In this document: piece by piece, positions 35,892 through 49,771 of the stretch | How positions within the stretch are numbered: position 1 is the stretch's first letter | How the letters are laid out: the number at the start of each line of letters is the position of its first letter | The notes under the pieces: model-generated | Seen by the model: the letters and a program-made list of their open reading frames with translations, nothing else | What the model was told of the DNA's origin: nothing | Database searches by the model: none | Made by a program: the position numbers and the translations under genes | Source: Salticus scenicus | Lineage: Eukaryota > Arthropoda > Arachnida > Araneae > Salticidae | DNA: 64,000 nt | Direction: 5' to 3' | Assembly (NCBI GenBank): GCA_963930645.1 | Contig: OZ005648.1 | Location: forward strand, 247,047,436-247,111,435

Positions 35892-38800
35892 CAGAAATAA
35901 TACATTAAAAGCTAAAGCTAAAATCTAGCTAAAAAATATGATAGTGCACTTAATTATTTTACCATGTTTTTATTAACTCGCTTCCTTGTTTGTTTGTTTG
36001 TTCAGTACAAATCTTGCAATTGATTTTTTAACTAATTTCCCGACTGGCTAGACATTTGAAACTTTTAGAATAGCTCAGAACACGATGACAATTCAAATGT
36101 TTCAAAATTTCTTATAGTTGCTCTCTTTGTTACACATTTGATCATTTTCTTTCAAGTTGATGGGATAATTCATCAAAAAAAAAAAAAAAAAAAAGTATTT
36201 ATTAGTACATAGAATTGTCAAGTTTATATGATTCGACAGGAAATTTAAAATCATGATTTATAAAAATTTATTTTTATCTTGTAATTATTTACAACTCAAA
36301 AATAAAATATTAAAAATTTAAAACAAATAAATAAATTTAAAAAAAACGAATACTAATTTAATGGTTCTTAATTTTCTGAGAGTAAAAACAGAATTTTAAA
36401 AAATACATTAGATAACGAGCAATTGTGGAAACAAATTTCTTCCAAGAATAGCATGGGAACGAGACGAGACGCGATATTGTACGCTCTTGATAAAATGAAA
36501 CACAATGAAAAAAACAATTTCTTCTGAAACATCTGAAATCATGTGACTGAATTATATTTCTTGCAGGCCATCAAAAGTTTTTCTATTCGTAATGGAAAGC
36601 AACATGTAACTTTTGCCTTTCCCTTCATGGAAGAGACACTTCGGACTTTCTGTGAACCTGATGGCAAAGAAGATGCTCCGGACAATCCCATAGGAAAAAT
36701 CCCAATGGAATCCACGTATCACTCATCAGTTCTCTTTTTCGACGAATGTCTCGAAGTAGTGCATGGTTTTCAAACGTATGTTACAATTCTTCCATACCTT
36801 AACAGGTAATTAAATTCAAACAGTATTGTGAAAATTATTCATTTGCGTTTGATTTCAGTTTAAAACATGCCAATACAAAGACAGCTTTTGATGGAATAAC
36901 TTGTTGGGTAAAAGGTTTATCGCCGTAAATAAGTGAAATTTTAATTGTAATACATATATAATGTTACAAGATAGTTAAAGGCAAAATAAACATAATACCA
37001 AATGCTAAAGTTATCCCATAAGATAAAATATGAAATCATCCACAATATTCGCGCTATAATAAGCCAGAAATACCCACATTGTCTAACAAAGAACAGATCA
37101 CATATATATAAATACATATATCAACATATATCTACATCAACATATATATATGCGCAGAGAGACTTAACAATACATTTGAAAATGTAGCAATTCGTCAAAA
37201 ATCCCCGAAAAATTCTCTGTTGTGTGTGGAATAACAGTAAAAAATAAATAAAAAATTACTCAAAGAGATTTTTTTAAGTGAAAATTTTGTTGCAATCGTA
37301 TACTTCTCAAAAATAATCATTAAGGCTGTGCCGATTAATCGATTAATCGATCAATGTTCATTCCCGATCTTTTTTTTTTTTTAAATCCAGTTTATCGGTG
37401 CAGTTAATTCGATTAAAATTGTGCAAAATCCGATTAATATTTTCAAACTTCGAAGCTAAAGAAAACATTCTAACCCGTTAACGCCTGAATTAATTTTGCA
37501 AAATATTATTAGCTGATTATTTCACTTCTAAATTAATGTAGACAACTGACAGTAAAATATATTAACTTAATCAATTCTTCTGATAGTTTTAAATTTAAAA
37601 CCTATCCTCATTTACTGACGTTTAGTGTTCTAGCGAGAAAACTTCGAGATAGAAAAATTTTGAGATAACAGATTAATTTCCTATTATATGTTGACGAAGA
37701 TTTCGAAAGTAAAGTATTATAATATATATTATTATTCAACTTGATTTAAGTTAGTATACCTGCGCAAAAAGCGAATATATGTACAACGAATGAAAAATCA
37801 TAAAATGACTATCTAAATTATGAAATAATAATTAATAGTAGGCACATAAAGCTTTCAGGGATCATTTAGAGTGACGTTAAAAACTGTGACTATGGAGCAG
37901 AAATCATTCCAAGAAACTACAAAAAATATAAGTGCCATTTTATTAGCTGTCCTCAAATGAGGACACTGGGCGCTAACGGATTAATGCAGTTCTGCCAACA
38001 AAATATTTTTCCCGTATGTTGCTAAAGACATTTTAAAAGCTTCCTTAAAATTATATAGGAAAATAAAAATACTTCTCAAGAGATCTTTTTACACATTTGT
38101 TTATACAGACATATATATTTGAAAGGCAACAACACAAAAGGTCCCCTATTTAAGTATCTTCATATTTAAACATAAATTTAACCGGAAGTGTATTTCATAA
38201 AATAAAATTAAATAGGTTTCATAGATGCTTGGTAGAATATTTCAGTTGCTCATTATCTGCACATTCGAAATAGTTCTTCATTTAACAGAAAATAATAATA
38301 ATAATAATAATAATGTTAGTGTCTTTCGTTCGTTATTAGCAATTTGTAATTATTTCCTTTTATTTATTTAATTTTGAAGAAACTGATTAAAACAGTATAT
38401 ATATCACTTTTATGGTGTGTTGTGTATTACCTGAAAATAAATATATAGTAACGATTCATTCAACATTCAAATAAAATCGTATATAGAAAAATGAAAAATT
38501 AATTAATTGACCGATTAATCGATTAATGAACTACGATTAACCCATTTAAAACTTTTAATCGATTTTCACCCATAATAATCATCAATATTATATTAAATAT
38601 AACATTATATTATATAACTTTTTTTTTTTTTCATTTACAGACCTTGTGCCAGAAGTAGTCTTCCAGTTGTACTCCTTACGCTCTATCAACGTGATACGAC
38701 AGAAGGTATTTGCAGACATTTTCAGTGTCTCATTCGAACGTTAATAGAGCATAAAGGAACACCAGATTTATGGAAAATACCAGTAAGTTGTATAGATTTT

Positions 38801-41393
38801 ATATATAATAAAACATTAATATATGTAACTAGTTAGTGTAATTCCCACACAAAAAATGGAGCAGAAACACGCATTCAAAAATTATGCCATGAATGAAAAG
38901 AAAAAAGAAAAAACATAGTTCCCAAAAGGATACATGAGGCATCAAAAAAATAACTAGATGTATTGACAAAAAAAAAAAAAAAAAAAAAAAGATGTATAAT
39001 AATAATAATAATAATAGTATAGCGAATTCAGTAAAACAAAACAGAGCTCTTTTTTTTTAATAAGACAAATAGAAAAAAATAAAAAGCACTATGCTAAAAC
39101 ATTAATAAATTAGCTGTTAAATTTAAAATGCAACTGTGATATACCAGTCTCACAAAAATAAAAACTGTGTAAAAATTACTTTCACTTTTTCATTTTTATT
39201 CTGATAAAGAATACTTTTTATTCATTCTACATGAATATATTATTATGTGTTTTAACATATTGTAGAATTATGGGTTCTAACATTGAAAAAAAAAAAGTTT
39301 TTGCTGAGATGGAAAATTTATTATAATAAATCCTAGTCGAAGAATAAAAATAAGTGTGAATACTAACCGTTAATCTTCCAGCGTTAAGCAGCTTTTACAG
39401 CATATTTGTTTAATTATTCAGTATCTGTATGACCAAATTTCACTTGGTCTCATTGTAAAAACTCAATCGTAGTATAAATACAGTGATTTGTTTTCCGGAC
39501 TATTTTTCGAATGTGTTTGCCTGGGGCGGAATGCGGGCTAATTTTCTTGAAAATAAGAAAAATTCAATTCGAATTGTCAGATCAAAAAAATAAAATAAAA
39601 TAACTCTAATTATTTTTCAAAATTATTCGAGTAGTTTCCTAGAAATCCAGGTTTCTGCTGTATTTTGCTACAGGCGGAGGTGGGGTTAGCTTCCTAAAGA
39701 AGATGAATCATATCGGATTTTCATTAAAATAATAATAATAGTAATATTAAACCTTAACATTATTTTCTTTTTTAAATTGCTCTAGCAGTTTCCAAGAAAA
39801 ACAAATTTCTCACGCATTTTTCCTCGGGAGCCGTGCGAGTTACAAGCGAGCGCTAATTATCCTGAGGAAGAGGGTAATTCATATTGAATTGTCTTCGAAA
39901 AAACATACTGCCCCTAAATTTTTATTAGAATATTTCGAATACTTTCGAAGAAAATGCAGTTTTTGGTCATATTTGCCCGGGTGAAGCGCGGGTTACTGAC
40001 GAATTTTTTCTGAAGTCGCGGGTAATAAAGATGGAATGGACTCTTCCCAGTTTCGTCTGCTCAGTCATGTGATAGAGGAAAACGAATAATAGAATTCTGA
40101 GAATCGAATTCAATTAAATATTGTTCTTAAGAACAAAAATGTTAATATTTAATATAAAATAAAATAAAAGTAATATTGTGCATTTGTAAACAGAGTAGTT
40201 GTATTTGTAAATTTAATAATTTTTTAAAACACTTTATGTGTTTATTTATTTTCAACTGTAAGAATCGATTTTTGTATGTTCTAGTGTAACTGTTACATTA
40301 ACTGATCTAGCAATAAATAATAGCTTGTTTTTGTGGAATGTTTATGAATTATAATTTGAAATTTTAAAATGTTTTCATTTAATTTAATTGCATAAAGGTG
40401 TTACAACAAGTTAATTAACTTAGTTACTGGTCTAAATGGATTTACGCAGTACGATATTGCATTGCCACTGATTTAAGTACCAAAAATCAGAGTATTTAAC
40501 ATGTTCTTCATGAACATCAATAACAAATATAAACTGAATGATGATTGTAAATGTATACAGCAAACAAAAGATAATGAATCATAATATAAAATAGATTAAA
40601 AATGATGATGTATAAAAAAATAACACAGATTAAATACGATTGATCAAAAGTAAGAATAGAAAATATGTTATTTCAGCAATCGCTATAGATAAACAAGACT
40701 TCGTCGGCTATTTGTTTTTACTCTATCATGTGACCTCTGACGTTAGGTGAGAAGAGCCCATTGTAAACTCAAAAAAAAAAAAAAAAAAAAAAAACTCTAA
40801 ATTTAGATTTTAATCAATATCGTTCGAATAGTTTCTGAGAAAACGAAATCTCTTTCCTATTTCGGACATGGCGAAGTGAGGGTTAACAGTGAACCCTAAT
40901 TTTCATAATAATGAGGATAAGTAAGATGTGTTTATCATTTCGTAAAATCCTTAACACTAAGTTTTTATCAAAATTGTTTGATCAATTTCCGAGAAGTCCA
41001 AGTTTCCGCCATAGTTTGCAACAAGTGGTGTGGGATTAACAGTGAACGCTAATTTTCCTGAAAATGAGAATAAGTCAGATGTGTTTGTTATCTCAAAAAA
41101 CCATTAACTCTAAATTTTTATCACTCTCATTAGAACCATTTCTGTTATATTCTGCACCAAGTTTCTGCCATATTTAGCCACGGGCGGATGAGGTTAGCAC
41201 TAATTTTTCCTTAAGATAAGGATAATTCAAGTCGAAATGTCATCTTAAAAAACCCCATACCTTAAACAAATTTCGACCATATTTTGTAAGGCTTAACAAT
41301 AAGCGCTAATTTTCCTGATGATGAAGAGAAGGCAGCTGGATCTGCAATCTGAAAAATCCCTTAACCCTAAGTTTTTTCAAAATCATATTAGAG

Positions 41394-41426
<33 letters not shown>

Positions 41427-43530
41427 CAGATTTATGCTATATTTTGCAACAGTTGGAGTGATAGTTAAGAACGAATGCGAATTTTTCAGAAAGTGATTAT
41501 AAATCAGATCGATTTTTCACAGCAAAAAGTCTTCAACGCTAAAGTTTTATCAAAATCTTTAAAGCCTTTTCTAATATATCAAATTTCTACCATATTTTGC
41601 AACAGATCTAGAGAGTGTTAACTGTGAAACCTAATTTTACTAAAATCAGATGGGATTCTCATTTCAAAAAGCACTTAACTCTAAGCTGTTTTATATATAT
41701 ATATGTGTGTGTGTTAGATCCATTTCTAAGAAAACCAAGTTTCTGTAGTACTTTGCAACGGCTGAGGGAAAGTTAGAAATAAATACTAATTCTTTTATTT
41801 TTTTTTTCTTTGGTATATGGATAAGTCAGACTGGTTTGTCTTCACAAAAAACCTTAACCATTAGTTTTTAACAAAATCGCTCGATTTCCGAGAAGGTATG
41901 GTCTGGTGTAAAGGTGGCCAGTTGTCTATAGTCCTGGGACATAGGCCTGAGTGGAGTGCTTTACATGAGGGCCTTTTTAAAGATCTCAGCCCGTATTCGA
42001 GCTTACATTTCTGAGAAAACCAAATTGCTTCATGCTTTGCAACAAACGGAGAGAGTTGAATGGTAATTTTTATAAAGATGAGAATACATCAGATATACTC
42101 AAGAAACCTTAACCCTAAGCTTTTACCAAAATCATTAGATCCATTTCTGAGAAAACATTATTTCTGTTGTATTTTACAGCAGATAGAATGAGGATAAACA
42201 GTGAACGCTAATTTGTGTAAAGATGAGGATAAATCAGATGGGTTTGACTTCTTAAAAAATCGTTAAATTTGTATTGAAATCGTTATATTCATTTCCATGT
42301 AAACTTAATTTTTGACATATTTTGTCACTGCCGGAGTAAGTGTTAACAGCAAGTCCAGTCGTTCTCTTTTTTTTTTTTTTTTTTTTTTTCTTTTTTTACC
42401 CCAAAACCCTTAGCTCCAATATTTCATCAAAATGATTACAGTTTCAAGAATCCCAAAACATATGTATAATAACAAGACAAGTGATTAACTCGTTTAATAT
42501 AAGCGAAGATGATAAAATAAATATTTCGAAAAGTATGAGTTAGAAAATTCAGTATCAAATACTATAGGTATTATATATTGAATAGATTATCTAATTTTCT
42601 ATAAAAGAAGAATTTATCCTACGAATCTATTATTTTAATCAATGCATATGACGGAAAAAGGAGACAGGAATTACGCTTAAAATAAAAAACTTAATTTATA
42701 TTTCATATAAATGTATTCAAAACTGATCTATTGTAAAATGTATTACATTCATAATTCAAAATATCTTTAAAATTTAAACTTATGTCCATTGAAATCAAAG
42801 TAAAAGATAATAAATTGTGGGAAAAAAAGATGCAAATAAATAAATAAATAAACAAAAGAAAAAAAATATGATAGTGAAGAGTTTTAGAAATCTTTTCTAA
42901 AAAAATTAAAGTAACTGGTGCGAAATCTGAAATTAAATTTATTATTTAGTCCCCTGCTCCGTCCCTTAAAAAAAAAAAAAAAAAAAAAAAAAGAAAAGAA
43001 AAATCCATAAATTACTTAAAGAGAAACAGTCTATTATCATTAAAAATGGAAAATTCTTCCTTTGGTTTCTAATATAGAATTGAATTACTACTTTGACAAA
43101 GGCTGCCAAATTATTTTAAGTACATACGGTGTACTTTAAAAGATGGTATAAAAGTAGAAAATAAAAAAGAAATTGCCACTGTATGTAGTATGTCTAGTGG
43201 TACTTTTTCAAATGGCATACTTTATTAAGATTATAACCATTTTTCTCGCACTTAAGGTATTCAGCTTTCCAAAAAAATGCACAAATTTGATCCTTAACCA
43301 AAAGAGCATTTGTATGAAAAACTTCAATTTAAAAAGTACACAATGATGTTCTGTTTATTTATTTATTTATTTATTTATTTATTTTTTTAATTGTGCTTTT
43401 TATTGTAGCTAAACATGATTTCAAAAGAAAAATTTATTATTATTATTTAAATTTATTATTATTATTATTTTACTTTGACCAATTTTATATATATAAAAAA
43501 ATCAAAATAAATTTATTTGCTTGTCAAAGC

Positions 43531-43571
<41 letters not shown>

Positions 43572-46500
43572 TTTACTAATATATAGTTTTTTCTAATATC
43601 TTGATTCCAGATAATGGTTGCAGATTTGAATTCTAAATATAAAGAAATGGTTCTCGACATTTGCGCTGAAACAATAAGTGAAATTCAGTCAGAAAACCTC
43701 TCTAATTCTTTTCCAGGGAAAAATACAGAGCAAATAATTCAAATCATAAAGGTAAGTTTGGTAACTGATAAGAATAAAAATATTCTTTCCAAATTTGTAG
43801 ATATTTAACTCTGCTTTTAATTTTAGGTATACGATTAATAAACTAGTAGTAAATAACAAAATAATAAATAACAAAACTTATAAGACAGTCTTAAAATAAA
43901 TTTCTATTCATGTGAAAAAGACAACAACTATAAATTAATTACATAATTACTGGAAAGTAAAATACAGAGCAAATAATTCAAATCATAAAGGCAAGTTTGG
44001 TAACTGATAAGAATAAAAATATTTTTTCCAAATTTGTAGATATTTAACTCTGCTTTTAATTTTAGGTATACGATTAATAAACTAGTAGTAAATAACAAAA
44101 TAATAAATAACGAAACTTATAAGACAGTCTTAAAATAAATTTCTATTAATGTGAAAAAGACAACAATTATAAATTAATTACATAATTACTGGAAAGTAAA
44201 AGCTAGGAGAAAATGTAAATTTAAAAGGCATTAATTTTTTGTGTATCAAATTGTTCATCATAGTATAAATCCGTGTAAAGGCGGAATATTTTCTTTTTTT
44301 AATAGCAGTAAAGCTCACTTCGTCTGTCAGCTATCATTTTAAACTAATAATGTTTCTGGTGGCACCTTAAAAATCTTTTTAGTGTTCAAAAATCATCTCA
44401 TCTGTTTACCTCGAATGTTACCATAATTTTAGAGTGCTAACATCCCTGGTGGCACCCTAACCATCTTTTGGCATTCAAAACTTTAATGTTTGTCTATCTA
44501 CTATAATTATTTCACCCATCTCTCAAAACTTTGACTTCAATGAAAAAAATTAATTACAAAGTAATTAGAATATGTTATTAACGTAGCAAATCTTTTCTTG
44601 GTTGTAAAACAACTGAATTGTTAAAAAAAAAAAAAAAAAAAAAAAATGTTAAAATGTTAAAATGTATTATTACATATTTTACATATTTCTACGTAAAAGG
44701 ACGTAATCTTCATAAAATATTAAGCTAGTTTTTAAGTTAACTTGACATTTTATGAATAATAAGTTAGCTTAACAATCAAATGTTAAGCTAGTACGTTAGT
44801 CTTTTCTAGATTGTACAACAGCTGATTTTTTTTTTTTTTTTTTTTTTAGAATGACAGATTCAATTATATTATCTCATATTTCTACGTAAAAAGACTTCAA
44901 TCAATGTAATTTAAATAGAATATAAAGCTAAATACAAAGTCTTTCGTCGACTGCAAAACAATTCAGTTGTTTTTAGAAAGGCAATAGAATTGTGTTATTA
45001 CATACTTGTACATAAAAGAATTTAAATCGGTGTAATTTGGATAGATTATTAAGCTAGTTAGTAAGTTTTTCTCTGTAATACAACAACTGAGTTTTTATTA
45101 CAAATATATGTTGAATTATATTATCACACATTTTTATGTAAAAGGGCTTAAATCCATGTAATTTTGATATATTATTTAGTTAGACAACAGCCTTTTTCTC
45201 TATTGTATAACAATTGCATTAAATTTTAAAGGCCCGTCGAATTGTATTTTCACATATTTTCACGTAAAAGGACTTGAATTAATATAATTTGGATAGGATA
45301 CTAAGCTATTAAATAATCTATTTACGACTTCCCAGTTTTACAGCAACTGAATTTTTTTTAGAAAGACACATCACCTAATTCTACAAAAAAGATTTAAATA
45401 TTTGTAATTTTGATAGAACGTTAAGCTGTTTAGTAGTCTTTTCTCGACTGTATAACAACTGAATTTTTATTAGAAAAGTACATTCAACTGTGTTATATAT
45501 TTCTACGCAAAATGATTTAATTAATGTAATTTAGATAAGCTACTAAGCTAAATAGAAGTCTCATCGATTGTAAAACATCTCAATTGTTTTTTTTCCTGCA
45601 ATCTTTCAATTACGACCCCACTGCTTTTACCAACCAGGCTAACGCGGCCTGTACTCAGACCTATTTGGCATAATGAGCATTATTAATATGTCATTTTAAT
45701 AATAATAATAATAACTACTCAATAATTAATCTAAAATTAATCTAAAATTAAAAAGAAAAAAGAAAAAAGCTGTCCTTTCAACACTTTAAAAAAATTATTT
45801 TTATAAAATTATTTTAGATTGTTGTAATCTTTATATTTACGTAGTCAATAACGTTTTTTCAGGAAAAATTTCTACGTCCCTGTTTGTTCTCTTATCCAGA
45901 ATTTTTGAGACGTAATACGCAAGAGGTTATGAGAAATCTCACTACTACTGATCCAAGTTACTTTTTATCTCTTATAGAGCTTCTACAGTCCAACTCATGC
46001 TCAATCCTCGATTTTAAGAAAGTGGACATGATGTTTAAGGTAAGCCGATTTAACGTTTTAAAAAAAAAAAAAATATTTCTCAAAATAATTTCTATAATTG
46101 AGAGTTATCAACAATTTTCCTGTCAATAAGGTAAGTGAAAAGTTCATATGGCATTAAAAAAAATTAATGTAAAATCAACCCACTAATATACAAAATGCGT
46201 TTTGCATTAAGATGTTTGTTGAGATAATTTTTTTTGTTTTTGTTTTGAACAACAAAAAATAAATAAATAAATAAAAATAAAAATAAAATAGTTCAAAATT
46301 TTCCATATAGATGGCACTGTGCTCTCCCACATAAAATGAGGCTTAGATAGTTATTTTATATAGTTAATATTTCTTTTTTCTCGTTTCTTTCTTTTTTCAA
46401 TGCAACATTTTAATCTGAATGACCTTTTGCGACTCGAACCACATCTAGAACATGGATGTTGCCCACAAATGATGCGCATACTTGGTGTTTAATATATACC

Positions 46501-46911
46501 AACAGAAAGAAATCAAAGTGGGTCAAATCTCGAAATCGAAGAAGTCACAACAGCAGGACAATTTGCCTTACGTTGTCCACTTGTTCTTTACATTTCATTA
46601 ACTTATTTAAATTTCATTAACCTATGTGTGTGCCCTGTATTTGTGAATTTAAAATTATTTTTACATATACAATAAAACTCTAGATCATAACAAATATTTT
46701 AGTATAAACCACATTCTTATACGTCAAATTTTTTTTAAATAATAAATTAGCTTTTAAACTGTATCATGAACTTTTCGCCACCCTTTATATTGAATAAGTC
46801 TAAACTTATTTGTCTAGATGAATATTTTAAATTAGAATTTTAGAACTCACCACAAAAATTACAAAAAATTATTATTAAAGAAAAAAAAAGAAAGAAAGAA
46901 AAAAGAGATGC

Positions 46912-46956
<45 letters not shown>

Positions 46957-47972
46957 AGTAACAAGCCCTTCTGTTCCCCTAACCTTGCTTGCCCGCAACT
47001 GCTGAATCCAAGGCTACGTAGTTTAGTTTCTGTTTAAAATACTCAGAAGCCTAGCCAGCTGATCATTCGACGGAGTATCAGAATATGAGAGGAAATGCGT
47101 GCTTATGACGTGAGTGACGCTACTTCCTGAACAGGCCGCTGCTAAGAGCATTTGAGAATAGAAGTTCAGAGTTGACGAAGCTTGCGTACTGGACGGATGC
47201 AATGCTTGTATTTAAGAACTTTGTTTTTCATGTTTTGACGTATTTAGAAAGCAAAGACGTAAATAATTTATGTCACGAACAGTACGACGTCGACGGACAT
47301 TACCAAATTAACATCCTGATTTACCAACGTTTTTCTGTATATATTGTAACATATTTTAACTTTCTTTATTAAATTTTAAGTAATTAGTAAATAATAGAAT
47401 TAGTATTTAATTATTCTTAAACGCCCACAATCGACTGGAGACCACATATATATATATATAAATTAAAAATGAATTATAGTTTTTTTTTTTTTTTTTTTTT
47501 TTTACAATTACTTTACATATAAGGTGCGCTTAATGTGATAATAGAGCTGAGATACAACAGTTATGCAAATTGTAAAAAAGGCATAAGAAGTAACTTTTAC
47601 AGAGTGATATACAGAAAAATTGTAAAAATATACTTTGCAGTTTGCATAATAAGCATTTTATAGTTGAAGTTTAATGTGATTCTAAGCTGTAGAAAGAGCC
47701 GTACAATTTTCGCACAAATCGTGATAAAAAAATGTTTTAAGAATATGCCCTGTTGGCAACATACGCAAAAGCTAAATCGGCACAATTGTATTAAAGTATA
47801 ACTAAATATAAAGTATTATGAAATTAAACACACAAGTTTCTAAAATACAACGCACACAAAATTGTATGTCATGTATAGCGTGTTCCACTGGACACGCAGC
47901 ACAAGATGTTTGATAGGTACCATGCGGAAGCATGCTGACACCCATCATGTAGTTTCTAAATATATGATCATC

Positions 47973-48012
<40 letters not shown>

Positions 48013-49736
48013 ATACAAAACATTACATTTCTCCCCCCTCCACACACACACACTAATAATAATTAGGTGGTACGCATTGATTATTAACACTTTCCACTTC
48101 TAAGCACTTCTTCTATTGCATAACTTTAATGTTCTTTGCCAACGTTATCACACAACGGAGAGATAGAAGGACTTAAAAGCAAACAAATAGACTAATTGTT
48201 TTCATAATCGCTTTTACACATTGTTGGAAAGTGTTACAAATACTTAACGCAAAAGAAAATGCAGCCCTGAGATTCTAATTTTTCTCTTAATGTATCTGAA
48301 TATTTTAGTGTAGCCCTGTAAGTCTGAATGTTAACTATATCATGTTCTATACGAAACATTATTTTAGCATATTAACAATAAATGTCAATTTTTTTTATGA
48401 TTTTTACAGTTGAAAGTTCTTTAAATAAGATTTATAAAAATGTCTGTCCTAAAACGCAATGCATTGGAATTTTTTTAGGTGTCTCTGTACACAAACCAGT
48501 TTCGCAAAACTTATTAATGCTATTTTAAATAGGAAACATTCCATAGTGAACTTCAAATCCATATATCAAAATTTTAAAATTCTGAAAATATTTAAGGACG
48601 CTGGAAACGGCCAGATAGAAAGATGGGTAGTTGGACAGACAGATACACAAACTGAAATCATATTCACAGTTAAAAGTTGTTATAAAGTGTTAAAAACTTT
48701 TAATATAAACGAAAATGCAATTCCAGCAAGTTTTCAATAATATCCTTTAATGTAACTGAATATTTTTGTGTGGCCCTGTAAATATATTACTAATCATACT
48801 ATATTCTATAGAAAGCATTCTTTAGTGCACATGAATAACATATTTTAATTTCATTAAGATTTGTTTGAAGTAAAGTAATAATTAAAATTCGATTTATAGA
48901 AATACCTCTCATAGAACACAATGCTTTGGAATACTTTCGGGTATCCCTGGTACACAAACTAGTGGTGGTATTTACTCCATTTTTTATGGAGAACATCAGA
49001 ATGTGAATACAGAATTTGAATAACATATTTCAATTTGATTAAGATTAGTGGAAAGTAAAGTTATTAAAATATGGTCTATAGAAATACCTCTCATGGAACC
49101 CAATGTTTTGGAATACTTTCAAATGTCCCTGTACAGAAGCCAGTAAAATTACTCATTTCATTTTCAATAGGTAATATCCGATAGTGAAAGTGAATGACAT
49201 ATATCAGTTTCAAGAAATTCCATGAATATTTACGGGAGTTGGAGTGCGGACAGACAGACGGACGGACAAACCGTAGACATTAACATTTTTCACCCTTGTT
49301 GGAAAGTCTTAAAAAAAAAAAAAGATTAAAAAATCTTTAAAATATTCTAGTGCTAAAACTTATTTTGGAATTGGATTATTAAGTGATTTCTAAAATTAGT
49401 TTCAACATCACTATTTTTTAAACGTTTAACTTATTTATTTTTTCTCTATGGGGTTTTCTCAGTGTCGGCTTAAAAAACTTTATTGCTATATCAGACTATA
49501 ATGCTACTTTTAGGAACTCCATATGAATGTCTCTGAATATAGCATCTCATCTCAATGTATTTTAATCTCAAGTAGGAGATTAAAATTCTCATTTTCTTAT
49601 ATTTATCAGAACCAGTTGATATCTCACGCAGTATCCCAGTTAGACAATGCGTTTAAGTACAAGCCAGTTTTAATTGAAAATAGTCAAATTACATTCAAAA
49701 CCATTTATCAAATCTAAAATACAGGAGTAAAATTAC

Positions 49737-49771
<35 letters not shown>

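Larger units (their letters stand above)
31328..36566. other. Intron of the 36-51 kb gene, repeat-filled
   Basis: This is the intron before the first clean exon, if the 31234 exon is real. It holds ATA triplet runs (31351-31383, 31450-31470), a long poly-A (32648-32682), the 2.4-kb hAT-like element (32820-35241), a pogo-type MITE (35543-35849) and poly-T tracts. Confidence 0.55.
38783..43610. other. Intron with a long degenerate tandem array
   Basis: The intron is 4.8 kb, GT-AG (acceptor CTTGATTCCAG). It contains poly-A (38969-38990), the tandem array 39480-42430, an internal SINE-like fragment (41895-42005), poly-A (42968-42992), TTTA and ATA microsatellites (43355-43385, 43532-43570). Confidence 0.75.
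43752..45862. other. Intron with exon-end duplication and tandem array
   Basis: The intron is 2.1 kb, GT-AG (acceptor CGTTTTTTCAG). It holds the duplicated exon end, a pair of about 100-bp repeats around GGTGGCACC (44355-44480), the array 44560-45590 and a SINE head (45594-45653). Confidence 0.75.

Noticed and set aside
43393..43596. 67-codon frame rich in Ile/Tyr/Leu
   Set aside because: It is translation of TTA/ATA microsatellites within an intron.
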